DNA of 64,000 bases. Origin: Stutzerimonas stutzeri (GTDB taxonomy: Bacteria; Pseudomonadota; Gammaproteobacteria; Pseudomonadales; Pseudomonadaceae). The translations under genes were made by a program, and so were the position numbers. The stretch lies in assembly GCF_019090095.1 (NCBI RefSeq), contig NZ_JAGQFP010000003.1:124001-188000 (forward strand), read 5' to 3'. This document shows positions 26,520-35,923 of the stretch, piece after piece; position 1 is the first letter of the stretch; every line of letters starts with the position of its first letter. The notes beneath the pieces are model-generated. The model saw only the letters and a list, made by a program, of their open reading frames with translations, was not told the origin of the DNA and made no database searches.

Positions 26520-27773
26520 TCAGCGTTTGCTGGTGAATTCCGGGTAGGCTTCCAAGCCGCATTCCACGACGTCGACGCCCTCGTACTCTTCTTCTTCGCT
26601 GACACGCAGGCCCATTACCGCCTTGATGACACCCCAGACGATCAGACTGGCGATGAACACCCAGGCGAAAATCGACACCAGCCCCAGCAGCTGCGCGCCG
26701 AAGCTCGCCTCGGCATTGGTCAGCGGTACCGCCAGCAACCCCCACATGCCAACCACACCGTGCACCGAAATGGCGCCGACCGGGTCATCGAGCTTGAGCT
26801 TGTCCAGCCCGAGGATGCTGAACACCACCAGCACGCCACCGACGCCGCCAATCAACACGGACTGCAGGGCACTCGGGGTCAGCGGCTCGGCGGTAATCGC
26901 CACCAGGCCGGCCAGTGCGCCGTTGAGGACCATGGTCAGATCGGACTTGCCGAACAGCAGGCGGGCGGTGATCAATGCCGCGACCAGGCCGCCGGCAGCC
27001 GCCATGTTGGTATTGGTGAACACCTGCGCGACGGCGTTGGCGTCCTCGATGGTGCTCATCTTCAGCTGCGAGCCGCCATTGAAACCGAACCAGCCCATCC
27101 ACAGGATGAACGCGCCAAGGGTCGCCAACGGCAGGTTGGCGCCGGGGATGGCGTTGATCTGGCCGTTCGGGCCGTATTTACCCTTGCGCGGTCCCAGCAG
27201 CAGGACCCCGGCCAGTGCAGCCGAAGCGCCGGCCATGTGCACCAGACCGGAGCCGGCGAAATCAAGGAAGCCGGCCGCATCGAGGAAACCGCCGCCCCAT
27301 TTCCAGAAGCCCTGTACCGGATAGATGACGCCGGTCATCACCACCGCGAAGGCGATGAAGGCCCACAGCTTCATCCGCTCGGCCACCGCACCCGAGACCA
27401 CCGACATGCAGGTCGCGGCGAACACCACCTGGAAGAAGAAGTCGGCGCGGGTCGAGTAGTAGGGGGCGTCTTCGCCCCCAGCGGCGACCAGGTCCACGGC
27501 ATGCTCGTCGCCGATCAGGAAGCCCAGGCTCGGCAAGATGCCCCCTTCCGGGCTCGAGTACATGATGTAGTAGCCGATCAGCAGGTACATGATCGAGGCC
27601 AGTGCGTAGAGCACGATGTTCTTGGTCAGGATCTCGGCCGTGTTCTTGGCGCGGACCAGGCCGGCCTCGAGCATCGAGAAACCGGCCGCCATCCACATCA
27701 CCAGCGCACCGCAGATGAGGAAGTAGAAGGTATCGAGTCCGTACTGGACGGGTATCAGTGCTGTGCTATCCAT
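26520..27773 (-). CDS. amtB2: Ammonium transporter AmtB2
   Basis: Amt proteins are trimeric channels for ammonia/ammonium. The 417-residue protein has about eleven membrane helices and the two pore histidines in SGLVHMAGASAALAG (first) and ISVHGVVGMWGLL (second); the gate Phe region FFFQVVFAATCMS is present. It lacks the cleavable signal peptide seen in AmtB1. The ATG at 27773 is preferred over a GTG three codons upstream, because AAGGTGA is at proper spacing. It is the second amt gene of the operon, distinct in sequence from amtB1, and ends with a Glu-rich tail (VSEEEEYEGVD). Confidence 0.93.
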   Translation of the reverse strand: MDSTALIPVQYGLDTFYFLICGALVMWMAAGFSMLEAGLVRAKNTAEILTKNIVLYALASIMYLLIGYYIMYSSPEGGILPSLGFLIGDEHAVDLVAAGGEDAPYYSTRADFFFQVVFAATCMSVVSGAVAERMKLWAFIAFAVVMTGVIYPVQGFWKWGGGFLDAAGFLDFAGSGLVHMAGASAALAGVLLLGPRKGKYGPNGQINAIPGANLPLATLGAFILWMGWFGFNGGSQLKMSTIEDANAVAQVFTNTNMAAAGGLVAALITARLLFGKSDLTMVLNGALAGLVAITAEPLTPSALQSVLIGGVGGVLVVFSILGLDKLKLDDPVGAISVHGVVGMWGLLAVPLTNAEASFGAQLLGLVSIFAWVFIASLIVWGVIKAVMGLRVSEEEEYEGVDVVECGLEAYPEFTSKR

Positions 27774-27792
27774 TTTGTTCACCTTTTGCCGA

Positions 27793-27840
27793 GCGCCAGG
27801 GCGCTAGTCGGGTAAAGGCGCCCGGGTTGGCTCCGGGCGC
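27793..27840 (-). repeat. Hairpins in the amtB1-amtB2 gap
   Basis: GCGCCCGG (27818-27825) and CCGGGCGC (27833-27840) form a perfect 8-bp stem; a second small GCGCC-AGG-GCGC hairpin follows at about 27793. There is no strong T-run, so this may be a partial terminator or a processing/stability element that lowers amtB2 relative to amtB1. Confidence 0.45.
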
Positions 27841-27851
27841 ACTCCGTGTGC

Positions 27852-29168
27852 TTACAGGTTGTAACCGCGCTCGTTGTGCAGGCTGAGGTCGAGGCCGATG
27901 GTTTCTTCTTCTTCGCTGACCCGCAGTCCCATCACTACATCGATCGCCTTGAGAATCACGAAGGTGACGATGGCGGTGTAGACGACGGTGAACAGCACGC
28001 CCTTGAACTGGATCCACAGCTGCAGCGCGATGTTGTCGACCTCGCCGAAGCCGCCCAGGGCAGGGGCGGCGAACACCCCCGTGAGCAGCGCACCGACGAT
28101 CCCACCCACCCCGTGCACGCCGAAGGCATCCAGCGAGTCGTCGTAGCCAAGCTTGCGTTTCAGGCTGGTGGCGCAGAAGAAACAGATGACGCCCGACGCC
28201 AGACCGATGATCAGCGCGCCCATCGGGCCCACCGTACCGGCCGCCGGGGTGATGGCCACCAGGCCGGCGACCACGCCCGAGGCGATGCCCAACGCACTGG
28301 GTTTGCCGTGGGTCACCCACTCGGCGAACATCCAGGCCAGTGCCGCTGCAGCCGTCGCGATCTGGGTCACCAGCATGGCCATGCCGGCAGTGCCGTTGGC
28401 CGCTAGCGAGGAACCGGCGTTGAAGCCGAACCAGCCGATCCACAGCATCGCCGCGCCGATCAGGGTCAGGCCGAGGTTATGCGGCGCCATCGGCGTGGTC
28501 GGGAAGCCCTTGCGCTTGCCGAGCACGATGCACGCCACCAGACCAGCGATACCGGCATTGATATGCACCACGGTGCCACCGGCGAAATCGAGCACGCCCC
28601 AGTCCCACAGCAGGCCGCCGTCGCCGCCCCAGACCATGTGGGCAATCGGCGCATAGACCAGAGTGAACCAGACGCCCATGAACACCAGCATCGCGGAGAA
28701 TTTCATGCGCTCGGCGAAGGCACCGACGATCAGCGCCGGGGTGATGATGGCGAAGGTCATTTGGAAGGTGATGAACACACTTTCCGGCACGCTGCCGGTG
28801 AGGCTGTCGGGCGTCAGGCCGCTGAGAAAGGCACGCCCGAGACCGCCGACGAAGGAATTGAGGTTGGTGACGCCTGCTTCCATGCCAGCCGTGTCGAATG
28901 CCAGGCTGTAACCGTAGACCATCCAGAGGATGCTCATCAGGCCGGTGATGGCGAAGCACTGCATCATCACCGAGAGAATGTTCTTGGATCGGACCATGCC
29001 GCCGTAGAACAGCGCCAGGCCTGGAATCGTCATGAACAGCACCAGCGCGGTGGCTGTGAGCATCCATGCGGTATCGCCGGAATCAAGCGTTGCCTCCTGT
29101 GCCATGGCGATGCCGGGGCTTATCAGAGACAAAAGGGCTCCTAGCCCTGCGAATTTTCGCAGAGTCAT
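27852..29168 (-). CDS. amtB1: Ammonium transporter AmtB1
   Basis: The 438-residue Amt protein has an N-terminal cleavable signal peptide (MTLRKFAGLGALLSLISPGI, predicted cut after AMA) as in E. coli AmtB. Pore elements are present: TFQMTFAIITPALIVGAFAE, twin His in GGTVVHINAGIAGLV and FGVHGVGGIVGALL. The tail VSEEEETIGLDLSLHNERGY is the cytoplasmic end that receives GlnK. AGGAG precedes the ATG. It lies 121 bases downstream of glnK, the conserved arrangement that lets GlnK block the channel when ammonium is high. Confidence 0.95.
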   Translation of the reverse strand: MTLRKFAGLGALLSLISPGIAMAQEATLDSGDTAWMLTATALVLFMTIPGLALFYGGMVRSKNILSVMMQCFAITGLMSILWMVYGYSLAFDTAGMEAGVTNLNSFVGGLGRAFLSGLTPDSLTGSVPESVFITFQMTFAIITPALIVGAFAERMKFSAMLVFMGVWFTLVYAPIAHMVWGGDGGLLWDWGVLDFAGGTVVHINAGIAGLVACIVLGKRKGFPTTPMAPHNLGLTLIGAAMLWIGWFGFNAGSSLAANGTAGMAMLVTQIATAAAALAWMFAEWVTHGKPSALGIASGVVAGLVAITPAAGTVGPMGALIIGLASGVICFFCATSLKRKLGYDDSLDAFGVHGVGGIVGALLTGVFAAPALGGFGEVDNIALQLWIQFKGVLFTVVYTAIVTFVILKAIDVVMGLRVSEEEETIGLDLSLHNERGYNL

Positions 29169-29289
29169 GGTTTTACTCCTGGGGCGTGGGGTTCGTAGGC
29201 CTGCCTAGCAGGCAATCGCAAATGCTCGGTGGCGCGTGGCGTTGGATTGGCGTTACCGCCGAGTCCTCGGCTTGCGACGCGCCGGGCCG

Positions 29290-29643
<354 letters not shown>

Positions 29644-29817
29644 TTAGGTGGACTTGCCCCAGAAGTACGAACCCGGCTCAAGTCTAAGCGCAGTGTCTGG
29701 CTCTTGTAACGCGCCGACGTAGCGGAGCGACCTTCCGACACCATCAACCAATCCGACGAAACGTCCCGAATCGCCCATGCACCGCAACCTGTCGATGCAT
29801 GCGTCATGACGAGCCAA

Positions 29818-29832
29818 GCAGAATCGGTGCCA
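29818..29832 (-). promoter_or_regulatory. Sigma-54 promoter candidate for glnK
   Basis: On the minus strand the sequence reads TGGCACCGATTCTGC, which is TGGCAC-N5-CTGC: all six bases of the -24 element and three of four of the -12 element (consensus TTGC), with exact spacing. Transcription would start near 29806, giving a leader of roughly 180 bases to glnK. Confidence 0.78.
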
Positions 29833-29907
29833 ATTCTCAAAAGCCGCCGAGTTTGCGCGGCGCGCACGCCTGTCGCGGCTGCAACGCGAGCCGCAGCGGC
29901 TTCGTCA

Positions 29908-29924
29908 TGCACCAGCTTGGTGCC
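29908..29924. promoter_or_regulatory. NtrC-like enhancer site
   Basis: TGCACC-AGCTT-GGTGCC fits the NtrC palindrome TGCACC-N5-GGTGCA with one base off. It is about 76 bases upstream of the sigma-54 -24 element, a normal enhancer distance. It could also influence divergent ubiK. Confidence 0.75.
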
Positions 29925-30025
29925 TGGCGGGATGTCCTCGTGCACCCAAACGGGGACGACGCGCGGAAAAGGCCCCGCATGAGGCCGTGCTACACTGCCA
30001 GCCGCTCAGAACACAGGTGATTCGC

Positions 30026-30289
30026 ATGTTCCCGCCCAAAGCTTTCCTCGATGCCGTCGGCGCCCAGGCCTCGCGCCTGTTCAATGGAGAAAACCCCTTG
30101 CCCCGTGCTGAAATCGAAGCCCAGCTCAAGGGCATCGTGCAGAGCGCGTTGAGCAAGCTCGACGTGGTCAGCCGAGAGGAATTCGACGGCCAGATGGTCG
30201 TGCTGGCCCGCACCCGCGCGCGTCTCGAGGCACTGGAAGCCAAGGTTGCCGAACTGGAAGACAAGCTAACGCCACCCACCACGGAGTAA
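30026..30289 (+). CDS. ubiK: UbiK accessory factor (BMFP domain)
   Basis: UbiK (YqiC) is a small trimeric coiled-coil protein that helps the ubiquinone biosynthesis complex. The 87-residue protein starts MFPPKAFLDAVGAQASRLFN, then LKGIVQSALSKLDVVSREEF and a C-terminal coiled coil (LARTRARLEALEAKVAELED), the BMFP signature layout. I chose the ATG at 30026; an upstream in-frame codon belongs to the leader. It is divergent from glnK and is followed 30 bases later by comM. Confidence 0.9.
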   Translation: MFPPKAFLDAVGAQASRLFNGENPLPRAEIEAQLKGIVQSALSKLDVVSREEFDGQMVVLARTRARLEALEAKVAELEDKLTPPTTE

Positions 30290-30319
30290 TCCGGTGGCAA
30301 CGATCAAAGGAGTGATCGA

Positions 30320-31819
30320 ATGTCCCTTGCAATCGTCCACAGCCGCGCACAGGTCGGCGTGGAGGCGCCTGCCGTCACGGTCGAGGCGCATCTGGCCAAC
30401 GGCCTGCCCTCGCTGGCCCTGGTCGGCCTGCCGGAAACCGCCGTCAAGGAAAGCAAGGATCGCGTGCGCAGCGCGATCCTGACCGCCGGCTTCGATTTTC
30501 CCGCCCGTCGCATCACGCTCAACCTCGCCCCCGCCGACCTGCCCAAGGACGGCGGCCGCTTCGACCTCGCCATAGCGCTGGGTATTCTCGCCGCCAGCGC
30601 GCAGATTCCCGGTGAGCGCCTGGACAGCCTCGAATGCCTCGGCGAACTGGCGCTCTCCGGGGCGTTGCGACCGGTGCAAGGGGTGTTGCCCGCCGCCTTG
30701 GCGGCGCGCAAGGCCGGACGCGCACTGCTGGTGCCCAGGGCCAATGCCGAAGAAGCCAGCCTGGCGTCGGGCCTGGTGGTCTACGCCGCCGATCACCTGC
30801 TCGAGGTCGCCGCCCATTTCAACGGCGCGACGCCGATCGAGCCCTTCCAGGCGCAGGGGCTGCTGCGCCAGGTGCTGCCCTACCCCGACCTCGCCGACGT
30901 GCAGGGCCAGCAAGCCGCCAAGCGCGGCCTGCTGGTCGCCGCGGCCGGCGCCCATAACCTGCTGTTTTCCGGCCCGCCAGGTACCGGAAAGACGCTGCTG
31001 GCCAGCCGCTTGCCCGGGCTGTTGCCGCCTTTGCAGGAGCAGGAAGCGCTGGAGGTCGCGGCGATCCATTCGGTGGCCAGCCAATCGCCCCTGGAGCATT
31101 GGCCGCAACGCCCTTTTCGCCAGCCCCATCACAGTGCATCCGGGCCGGCACTGGTCGGCGGCGGCAGCCGGCCGCGCCCCGGTGAGATCACCCTGGCGCA
31201 CCAGGGCGTGCTTTTCCTGGACGAGCTGCCCGAATTCGATCGCAAGGTGCTCGAGGTGCTCCGCGAGCCGCTGGAGTCGGGGTGTATCGTCATCGCCCGC
31301 GCGCGGGACAAGGTGCGTTTTCCGGCGCGATTCCAGCTGGTGGCCGCGATGAATCCCTGCCCTTGCGGCTACCTGGGCGATCCCAGTGGCCGCTGTCGCT
31401 GCTCGCCCGATCAGATCCAACGCTACCGCGGCAAGCTGTCCGGTCCGCTGCTCGATCGTATCGACTTGCACCTGACGGTCGCTCGCGAGGCCACCGCACT
31501 GAATGCACCGCCCACCGGCGGCGAAACCACCGTCGAAGTCGCCGCCAAGGTCGCCGAGGCACGGCGCATCCAGTTGCAGCGCCAAGGCTGCGCCAATGCC
31601 TTCCTCGACCTCACCGGGCTGCGCAGCCATTGCCAGCTGCAACCGCAGGATCAGCAGTGGTTGGAGCGCGCCTGCGAGCGTCTCGGCCTGTCATTGCGCG
31701 CGGCGCACCGGATCCTGAAAGTCGCGCGCACCCTGGCCGATCTGCAGCAAGCGACTTCGATCGGTCGTGCGCACCTGGCCGAAGCCCTGCAATATCGCCC
31801 CGGAAGCCAGGCAGGCTGA
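30320..31819 (+). CDS. comM: ComM/YifB-type Mg-chelatase-like AAA+ ATPase
   Basis: ComM is a hexameric helicase that promotes branch migration during natural transformation. The 499-residue protein has an N-terminal Lon-like ChlI domain (MSLAIVHSRAQVGVEAPAVT ... LVGLPETAVKESKDRVRSA), then Walker A FSGPPGTGKTLLASRL (near residues 217-225), Walker B GVLFLDELPEF and arginine-finger regions, a Zn-like Cys cluster CPCGYLGDPSGRCRC, and a C-terminal MCM-like lid. AAAGGAG precedes the ATG. P. stutzeri is naturally transformable, so this gene may be used, but YifB is common in non-competent bacteria too. Confidence 0.93.
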   Translation: MSLAIVHSRAQVGVEAPAVTVEAHLANGLPSLALVGLPETAVKESKDRVRSAILTAGFDFPARRITLNLAPADLPKDGGRFDLAIALGILAASAQIPGERLDSLECLGELALSGALRPVQGVLPAALAARKAGRALLVPRANAEEASLASGLVVYAADHLLEVAAHFNGATPIEPFQAQGLLRQVLPYPDLADVQGQQAAKRGLLVAAAGAHNLLFSGPPGTGKTLLASRLPGLLPPLQEQEALEVAAIHSVASQSPLEHWPQRPFRQPHHSASGPALVGGGSRPRPGEITLAHQGVLFLDELPEFDRKVLEVLREPLESGCIVIARARDKVRFPARFQLVAAMNPCPCGYLGDPSGRCRCSPDQIQRYRGKLSGPLLDRIDLHLTVAREATALNAPPTGGETTVEVAAKVAEARRIQLQRQGCANAFLDLTGLRSHCQLQPQDQQWLERACERLGLSLRAAHRILKVARTLADLQQATSIGRAHLAEALQYRPGSQAG

Positions 31820-32012
31820 GCCGCACGCCCCTCCCGGGCCTCGTCCGAAACGCAACAAACCGGCTGCAAATCAAGCATTCGCGCGGTCACAACCTGGGCA
31901 AGCCAGCCCGGTGGCCGCCCTGCCTGGCCGGTCGGACGCGGACCGATATGTTAGATTGCGCCCTCTTCGCCACAGGCGGCCACTCCCCAATCGGTAATCC
32001 AAGGAGCGCAGC

Positions 32013-33983
32013 ATGGAGGCAAACACGTCTTCACCCCCTACCCTCAACCCCCCCGTTTTCTACGGCTCTGCCGTTCTGATTCTGATGCTGGTGATCTACA
32101 GCGTCGCCGTCCCCGAACAGGCTCAACGCATCTTCAGCGATGTCCAGGCCTGGATCATCGCCAACGTCAGCTGGCTGTACATCCTGGCCGTAGCAGTCAT
32201 TCTGTTGATGGTCGTGTTGCTGGCGCTCAGCCGGTACGGAGACATCAAGCTCGGCCCCGATCACAGTGAGCCCGACTACAGCCACCTGACCTGGTTCTCC
32301 ATGCTGTTCTCGGCGGGCATGGGCATCGGCCTGATGTTCTTCGGTGTCGCCGAGCCGGTGATGCACTTCCTCTCGCCCCCGGTTGGCGAGGGCGGCACGG
32401 CGGTGGCCGCACGCGACGCGATGAAAATCACCTTCTTCCACTGGGGCCTGCACGCCTGGGCCATCTACGCCATCGTGGCGATGATTCTGGCCTATTTCAG
32501 CTTCCGCCAGGGATTGCCGCTGACCCTGCGCTCGGCCCTGTATCCCCTGATCGGCGAGCGCATTCACGGGCCGATGGGGCACGCCGTGGATATTTTCGCC
32601 ATCATCGGCACGGTACTCGGCGTCGCGACATCCCTGGGCCTGGGCGTCACCCAGATCAACACCGGACTGAACCATCTCTATGGGCTGCCGGTGTCCATAC
32701 CGGTGCAGATCGCGCTGATTGCCGGCACCACCTTGCTGGCGACCATTTCCGTGGTCACCGGGCTGGACAAGGGCGTGCGGCGGCTGTCGGAGCTGAACCT
32801 GTCGCTGGCCGTGCTGTTGTTGCTGCTGGTGCTGATCGCCGGCCCGACGGTGTTCATCCTGCAGACGTTCGTGCAGAACACCGGCAACTACTTTTCGCAG
32901 ATCGTCACCGCGACGTTCAATCTGTACGCCTACGAACCGAACGACTGGATCGGCGGCTGGACCTTGTTCTACTGGGGCTGGTGGCTGGCCTGGTCGCCCT
33001 TTGTCGGCCTGTTCATCGCGCGCATCTCGCGCGGCCGCACGATTCGCGAGTTCGTCACCGGCGTGCTGCTGGTACCGACCGCCTTCACCCTGCTGTGGAT
33101 GACCGTGTTCGGCGACACCGCGATCCACATGATTCTCTGGGATCACGTCACCAGTCTCGGCGAAGCCATCGAGCGGGACAGCTCACTGGCGCTGTTCGCT
33201 TTCCTCGAGCACTTCCCGTTCGCCGCGCTGCTGTCGCTGATCGCCATCATCATGGTGGTGGTGTTCTTCGTCACCTCGGCCGACTCTGGCGCGCTGGTGG
33301 TGGACATGCTCGCCTCTGGCGGCGAGGGCCAGACGCCCGTCTGGCAACGCGTGTTCTGGGCCGGATCCATGGGCGCGGTGGCCATTGCGCTGCTGCTGGC
33401 CGACGGCCTGACCGCCTTGCAGACGGCAACGATCGCCAGTGCCCTGCCCTTCACCCTGGTGCTGCTTTGCGCCATGTGGGGCCTGCTCAAGGCCTTGCGT
33501 GTCGACGCCACCAAGCAGGGGCTGCGTTATCAAGCACTGAACACCACCCCCACCGCCCCACAATCCGAAGGCGGCTGGCGGCGCCGGGTGCAGAACCTCA
33601 CCAAGTACCCTCGCCGGCGCGACGTGGAGCGGTTCATCCGGAACGTCGCCGCGCCGGCCTGTGCCGCCGTGGCCGACGAGCTGCGCCAGCAGGGCTACGG
33701 CGTCGAGCTGACCAGCGGTGAAGACCAGCGGACCGGGCTGCAGATCACCCACGAGGGCGCGCCCGACTTCATCTATCAGATCCGCCCACGCGGCTATCCG
33801 ATGCCAAGCTTCGTCGTCACCGAAGAAGGCGACGATGACGAACGCAACTACTACCGCGCCGAGGTGCATCTCAAGGAAGGCGGCCAGAACTACGATGTGA
33901 TGGGCTGGAGCCAGGAGGGCGTCATCGGCGACATCCTCGACCAGTACGAGAAGCACATGCACTTCCTGCACATGGTCCGCTAG
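32013..33983 (+). CDS. BCCT family transporter (BetT-like, choline/betaine)
   Basis: BCCT carriers import trimethylammonium solutes such as choline, betaine or carnitine. The 656-residue protein has twelve hydrophobic helices in residues 15-490, with the aromatic substrate-binding helix 8 motif WTLFYWGWWLAWSPFVGLFI and GMGIGLMFFGVAEPVMH. A soluble C-terminal tail of about 150 residues (from about 510) resembles the long tail of BetT-type choline transporters that respond to osmolarity. The ATG has AAGGAG upstream. Substrate cannot be decided from sequence. Confidence 0.92.
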   Translation: MEANTSSPPTLNPPVFYGSAVLILMLVIYSVAVPEQAQRIFSDVQAWIIANVSWLYILAVAVILLMVVLLALSRYGDIKLGPDHSEPDYSHLTWFSMLFSAGMGIGLMFFGVAEPVMHFLSPPVGEGGTAVAARDAMKITFFHWGLHAWAIYAIVAMILAYFSFRQGLPLTLRSALYPLIGERIHGPMGHAVDIFAIIGTVLGVATSLGLGVTQINTGLNHLYGLPVSIPVQIALIAGTTLLATISVVTGLDKGVRRLSELNLSLAVLLLLLVLIAGPTVFILQTFVQNTGNYFSQIVTATFNLYAYEPNDWIGGWTLFYWGWWLAWSPFVGLFIARISRGRTIREFVTGVLLVPTAFTLLWMTVFGDTAIHMILWDHVTSLGEAIERDSSLALFAFLEHFPFAALLSLIAIIMVVVFFVTSADSGALVVDMLASGGEGQTPVWQRVFWAGSMGAVAIALLLADGLTALQTATIASALPFTLVLLCAMWGLLKALRVDATKQGLRYQALNTTPTAPQSEGGWRRRVQNLTKYPRRRDVERFIRNVAAPACAAVADELRQQGYGVELTSGEDQRTGLQITHEGAPDFIYQIRPRGYPMPSFVVTEEGDDDERNYYRAEVHLKEGGQNYDVMGWSQEGVIGDILDQYEKHMHFLHMVR

Positions 33984-33988
33984 CGGCA

Positions 33989-34026
33989 GCAGGCGCCGGT
34001 CGCCGGGCACTACGCCCGGCGCCTGC
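33989..34026. terminator. Perfect 11-bp inverted repeat between convergent genes
   Basis: GCAGGCGCCGG (33989-33999) pairs with CCGGCGCCTGC (34016-34026); an alternative inner stem GCCGGGC/GCCCGGC also exists. It fills the 44-base gap between the BCCT gene and the GGDEF-EAL gene and probably ends both transcripts, although T-runs are lacking. Confidence 0.6.
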
Positions 34027-34027
34027 C

Positions 34028-35665
34028 TCACATGCTCATCTGGGCCTCGTGCCCCTGAGCCAGGAACAGCTCCAGCTCCGCGAGCGGCAGCGGCTTGCTG
34101 ATCAGATAGCCCTGCACCTGGTTGGCGCCATAGCGCTCCAGCAGCTTCAACTGCCCCGCTCGCTCCACCCCTTCGGCGACCACTTCCAGGCCCAGGTCAT
34201 GGGCCAGGCTGATCATCGCCTGCACCAGACTGTTGTCCGCTTTGGCGCTGACGCCATCGACGAAGCTCTTGTCGATCTTCAGCAAGCTGATGGGCAGCCG
34301 ACTCAGGTGCACGAAGGACGAGAAACCGGTGCCGAAATCGTCCAGCGAAAAGCGCACACCCAGCTCCGCCAGCGCGCTCATGGTGCCGCTGACCTGTTCG
34401 CTGCGGCGCATCACCGCGGTCTCGGTGAGCTCGAATTCGAGCCAACGGGGGTCGACGCCGCGCTCCTCGATCAGCCGTTGCAGGGTGATCAGCAATTGGC
34501 TGTCCTGGAACTGCCGAAACGACAGGTTGACCGCCATGTGCAGTTCGCCGGAACCCTTCTCGCGCAAGCTCTGCATATCGCGCAACGCCCGCGAAATCAC
34601 CCAGTAGCCCAGCGGTACGATGAGCCCGCTCTCCTCGGCCATGGGGATGAACTCGTCCGGCGGCAGCAGGCCGCGCGAGGCATGCGGCCAGCGTACCAGC
34701 GCCTCCAACCCGACGATGCGACCGGTCTCCATACACAAACGCGGCTGATAGTGCAGTTCCAGATCATCGCGACGCAGCGCCCGGCGCAGTTCGCCCTCCA
34801 GATCCACCAGGCTGCTGGCGCTGCGGTTGACCCGTTCGTTGTGGAGATACCAGGTGCAGCCTTGCTTGGCCTTGGCCTGCCGCATGGCGACCTGCGCCAG
34901 CCATAACAGCTGATCGGCATCGGTATCGGCCTTGGCGTGGGCCAGCCCGAGGCTGCAGCCGAGCATCAGGCTTTCACCGTTGAGCCAGTAAGGCTCGGCC
35001 AATGCCTCCACCACCCGATCGGCGACCTGCTCGGCGCGCCCAGGATGGCGCCCGGTGTCGAGCAGCAGGCCGAACTCGTCGCCACCCAGCCGCGCGATGC
35101 GGTCCCCGACTTCCAGTTGCGCCTTCAGACGTGCCACCACTTGCAGGATCAAGCCGTCTCCAGCCTGGTGTCCGAGCGTCTCGTTGACCCGGCGGAAGTT
35201 GTCCAGATCGAGCAGCCCCAGGGCCAGGCCCGCGCCGTCGTGCTCGGCCAGTTCTCCTGTCAGCAGCAGCTGGAAGCCCTGCCGGTTGACGATCCCGGTC
35301 AACGGATCCTGCTCGGCCAGACGCCGCAAGGCGGCATTCAGGGCGCACCGTTCCCGTGCATAGCGCAGGCTGCGGCGTAACACATCGGCGCTGAACTGCG
35401 AGCTGACCAGCCAATCGGCGACGCCTTCGGGCGGCTCATCCGGCTCTTCATCGAGCAACAGAACGGTAGGACCGGGGAAACGCCCCGAAGCCGGGCGGTG
35501 GCGCGGCGTGGTGAACAGCAAGACGTGGCCCGCGTCGGCCAGATGCGCGGTGGCGGCAGGCCAGTCATCGGTAATCAGCAACAGGTGCTGGCTACGCAAC
35601 GCGCGCAGCGCCGCATGCAGACGTTCGCCCCACTCGGGCTCGTCGGCCAGCAGAACCAGACGCAT
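34028..35665 (-). CDS. GGDEF-EAL c-di-GMP turnover protein (ProE-like)
   Basis: The 545-residue protein has an N-terminal receiver-like region (residues 1-110, no clear phospho-Asp motif), a GGDEF domain with RLGGDEF intact, and an EAL domain with GLEALVRWPH, ELTETAVM, DDFGTGFSS and EVVAEGVE. The RxxD inhibitory site usually found five residues before GGDEF is missing (EVGD is there). Both activities look possible. Its place upstream of rep matches P. aeruginosa PA5295 (ProE, a phosphodiesterase). I used the ATG at 35665 (MRLVLLADEPEWGER); one at 35713 is an alternative, neither with a good ribosome-binding site. Confidence 0.88.
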   Translation of the reverse strand: MRLVLLADEPEWGERLHAALRALRSQHLLLITDDWPAATAHLADAGHVLLFTTPRHRPASGRFPGPTVLLLDEEPDEPPEGVADWLVSSQFSADVLRRSLRYARERCALNAALRRLAEQDPLTGIVNRQGFQLLLTGELAEHDGAGLALGLLDLDNFRRVNETLGHQAGDGLILQVVARLKAQLEVGDRIARLGGDEFGLLLDTGRHPGRAEQVADRVVEALAEPYWLNGESLMLGCSLGLAHAKADTDADQLLWLAQVAMRQAKAKQGCTWYLHNERVNRSASSLVDLEGELRRALRRDDLELHYQPRLCMETGRIVGLEALVRWPHASRGLLPPDEFIPMAEESGLIVPLGYWVISRALRDMQSLREKGSGELHMAVNLSFRQFQDSQLLITLQRLIEERGVDPRWLEFELTETAVMRRSEQVSGTMSALAELGVRFSLDDFGTGFSSFVHLSRLPISLLKIDKSFVDGVSAKADNSLVQAMISLAHDLGLEVVAEGVERAGQLKLLERYGANQVQGYLISKPLPLAELELFLAQGHEAQMSM

Positions 35666-35923
35666 GGGTTGGATGGGCGCTGTCACGGTGTATTCCCGAT
35701 TCGTGCGGAGCATGAGGAGCTTGGCCACCGTCGGCGCACTCCCTGTACGAAGCGCAACGGTGACTGAACAGCCTGAGGCGGTCACGGCGTGCATAGACTA
35801 GAGCATTCGGGCCCGTCCCTGGGTACGGCGGGCGACGACTGGTAGCGATAGGGGTCGGCCAACCTCATCTGACCGGGCGCGCCCTGCTAAACTCTCGCCC
35901 CCGCTTCAACAGACCAAACGAGA

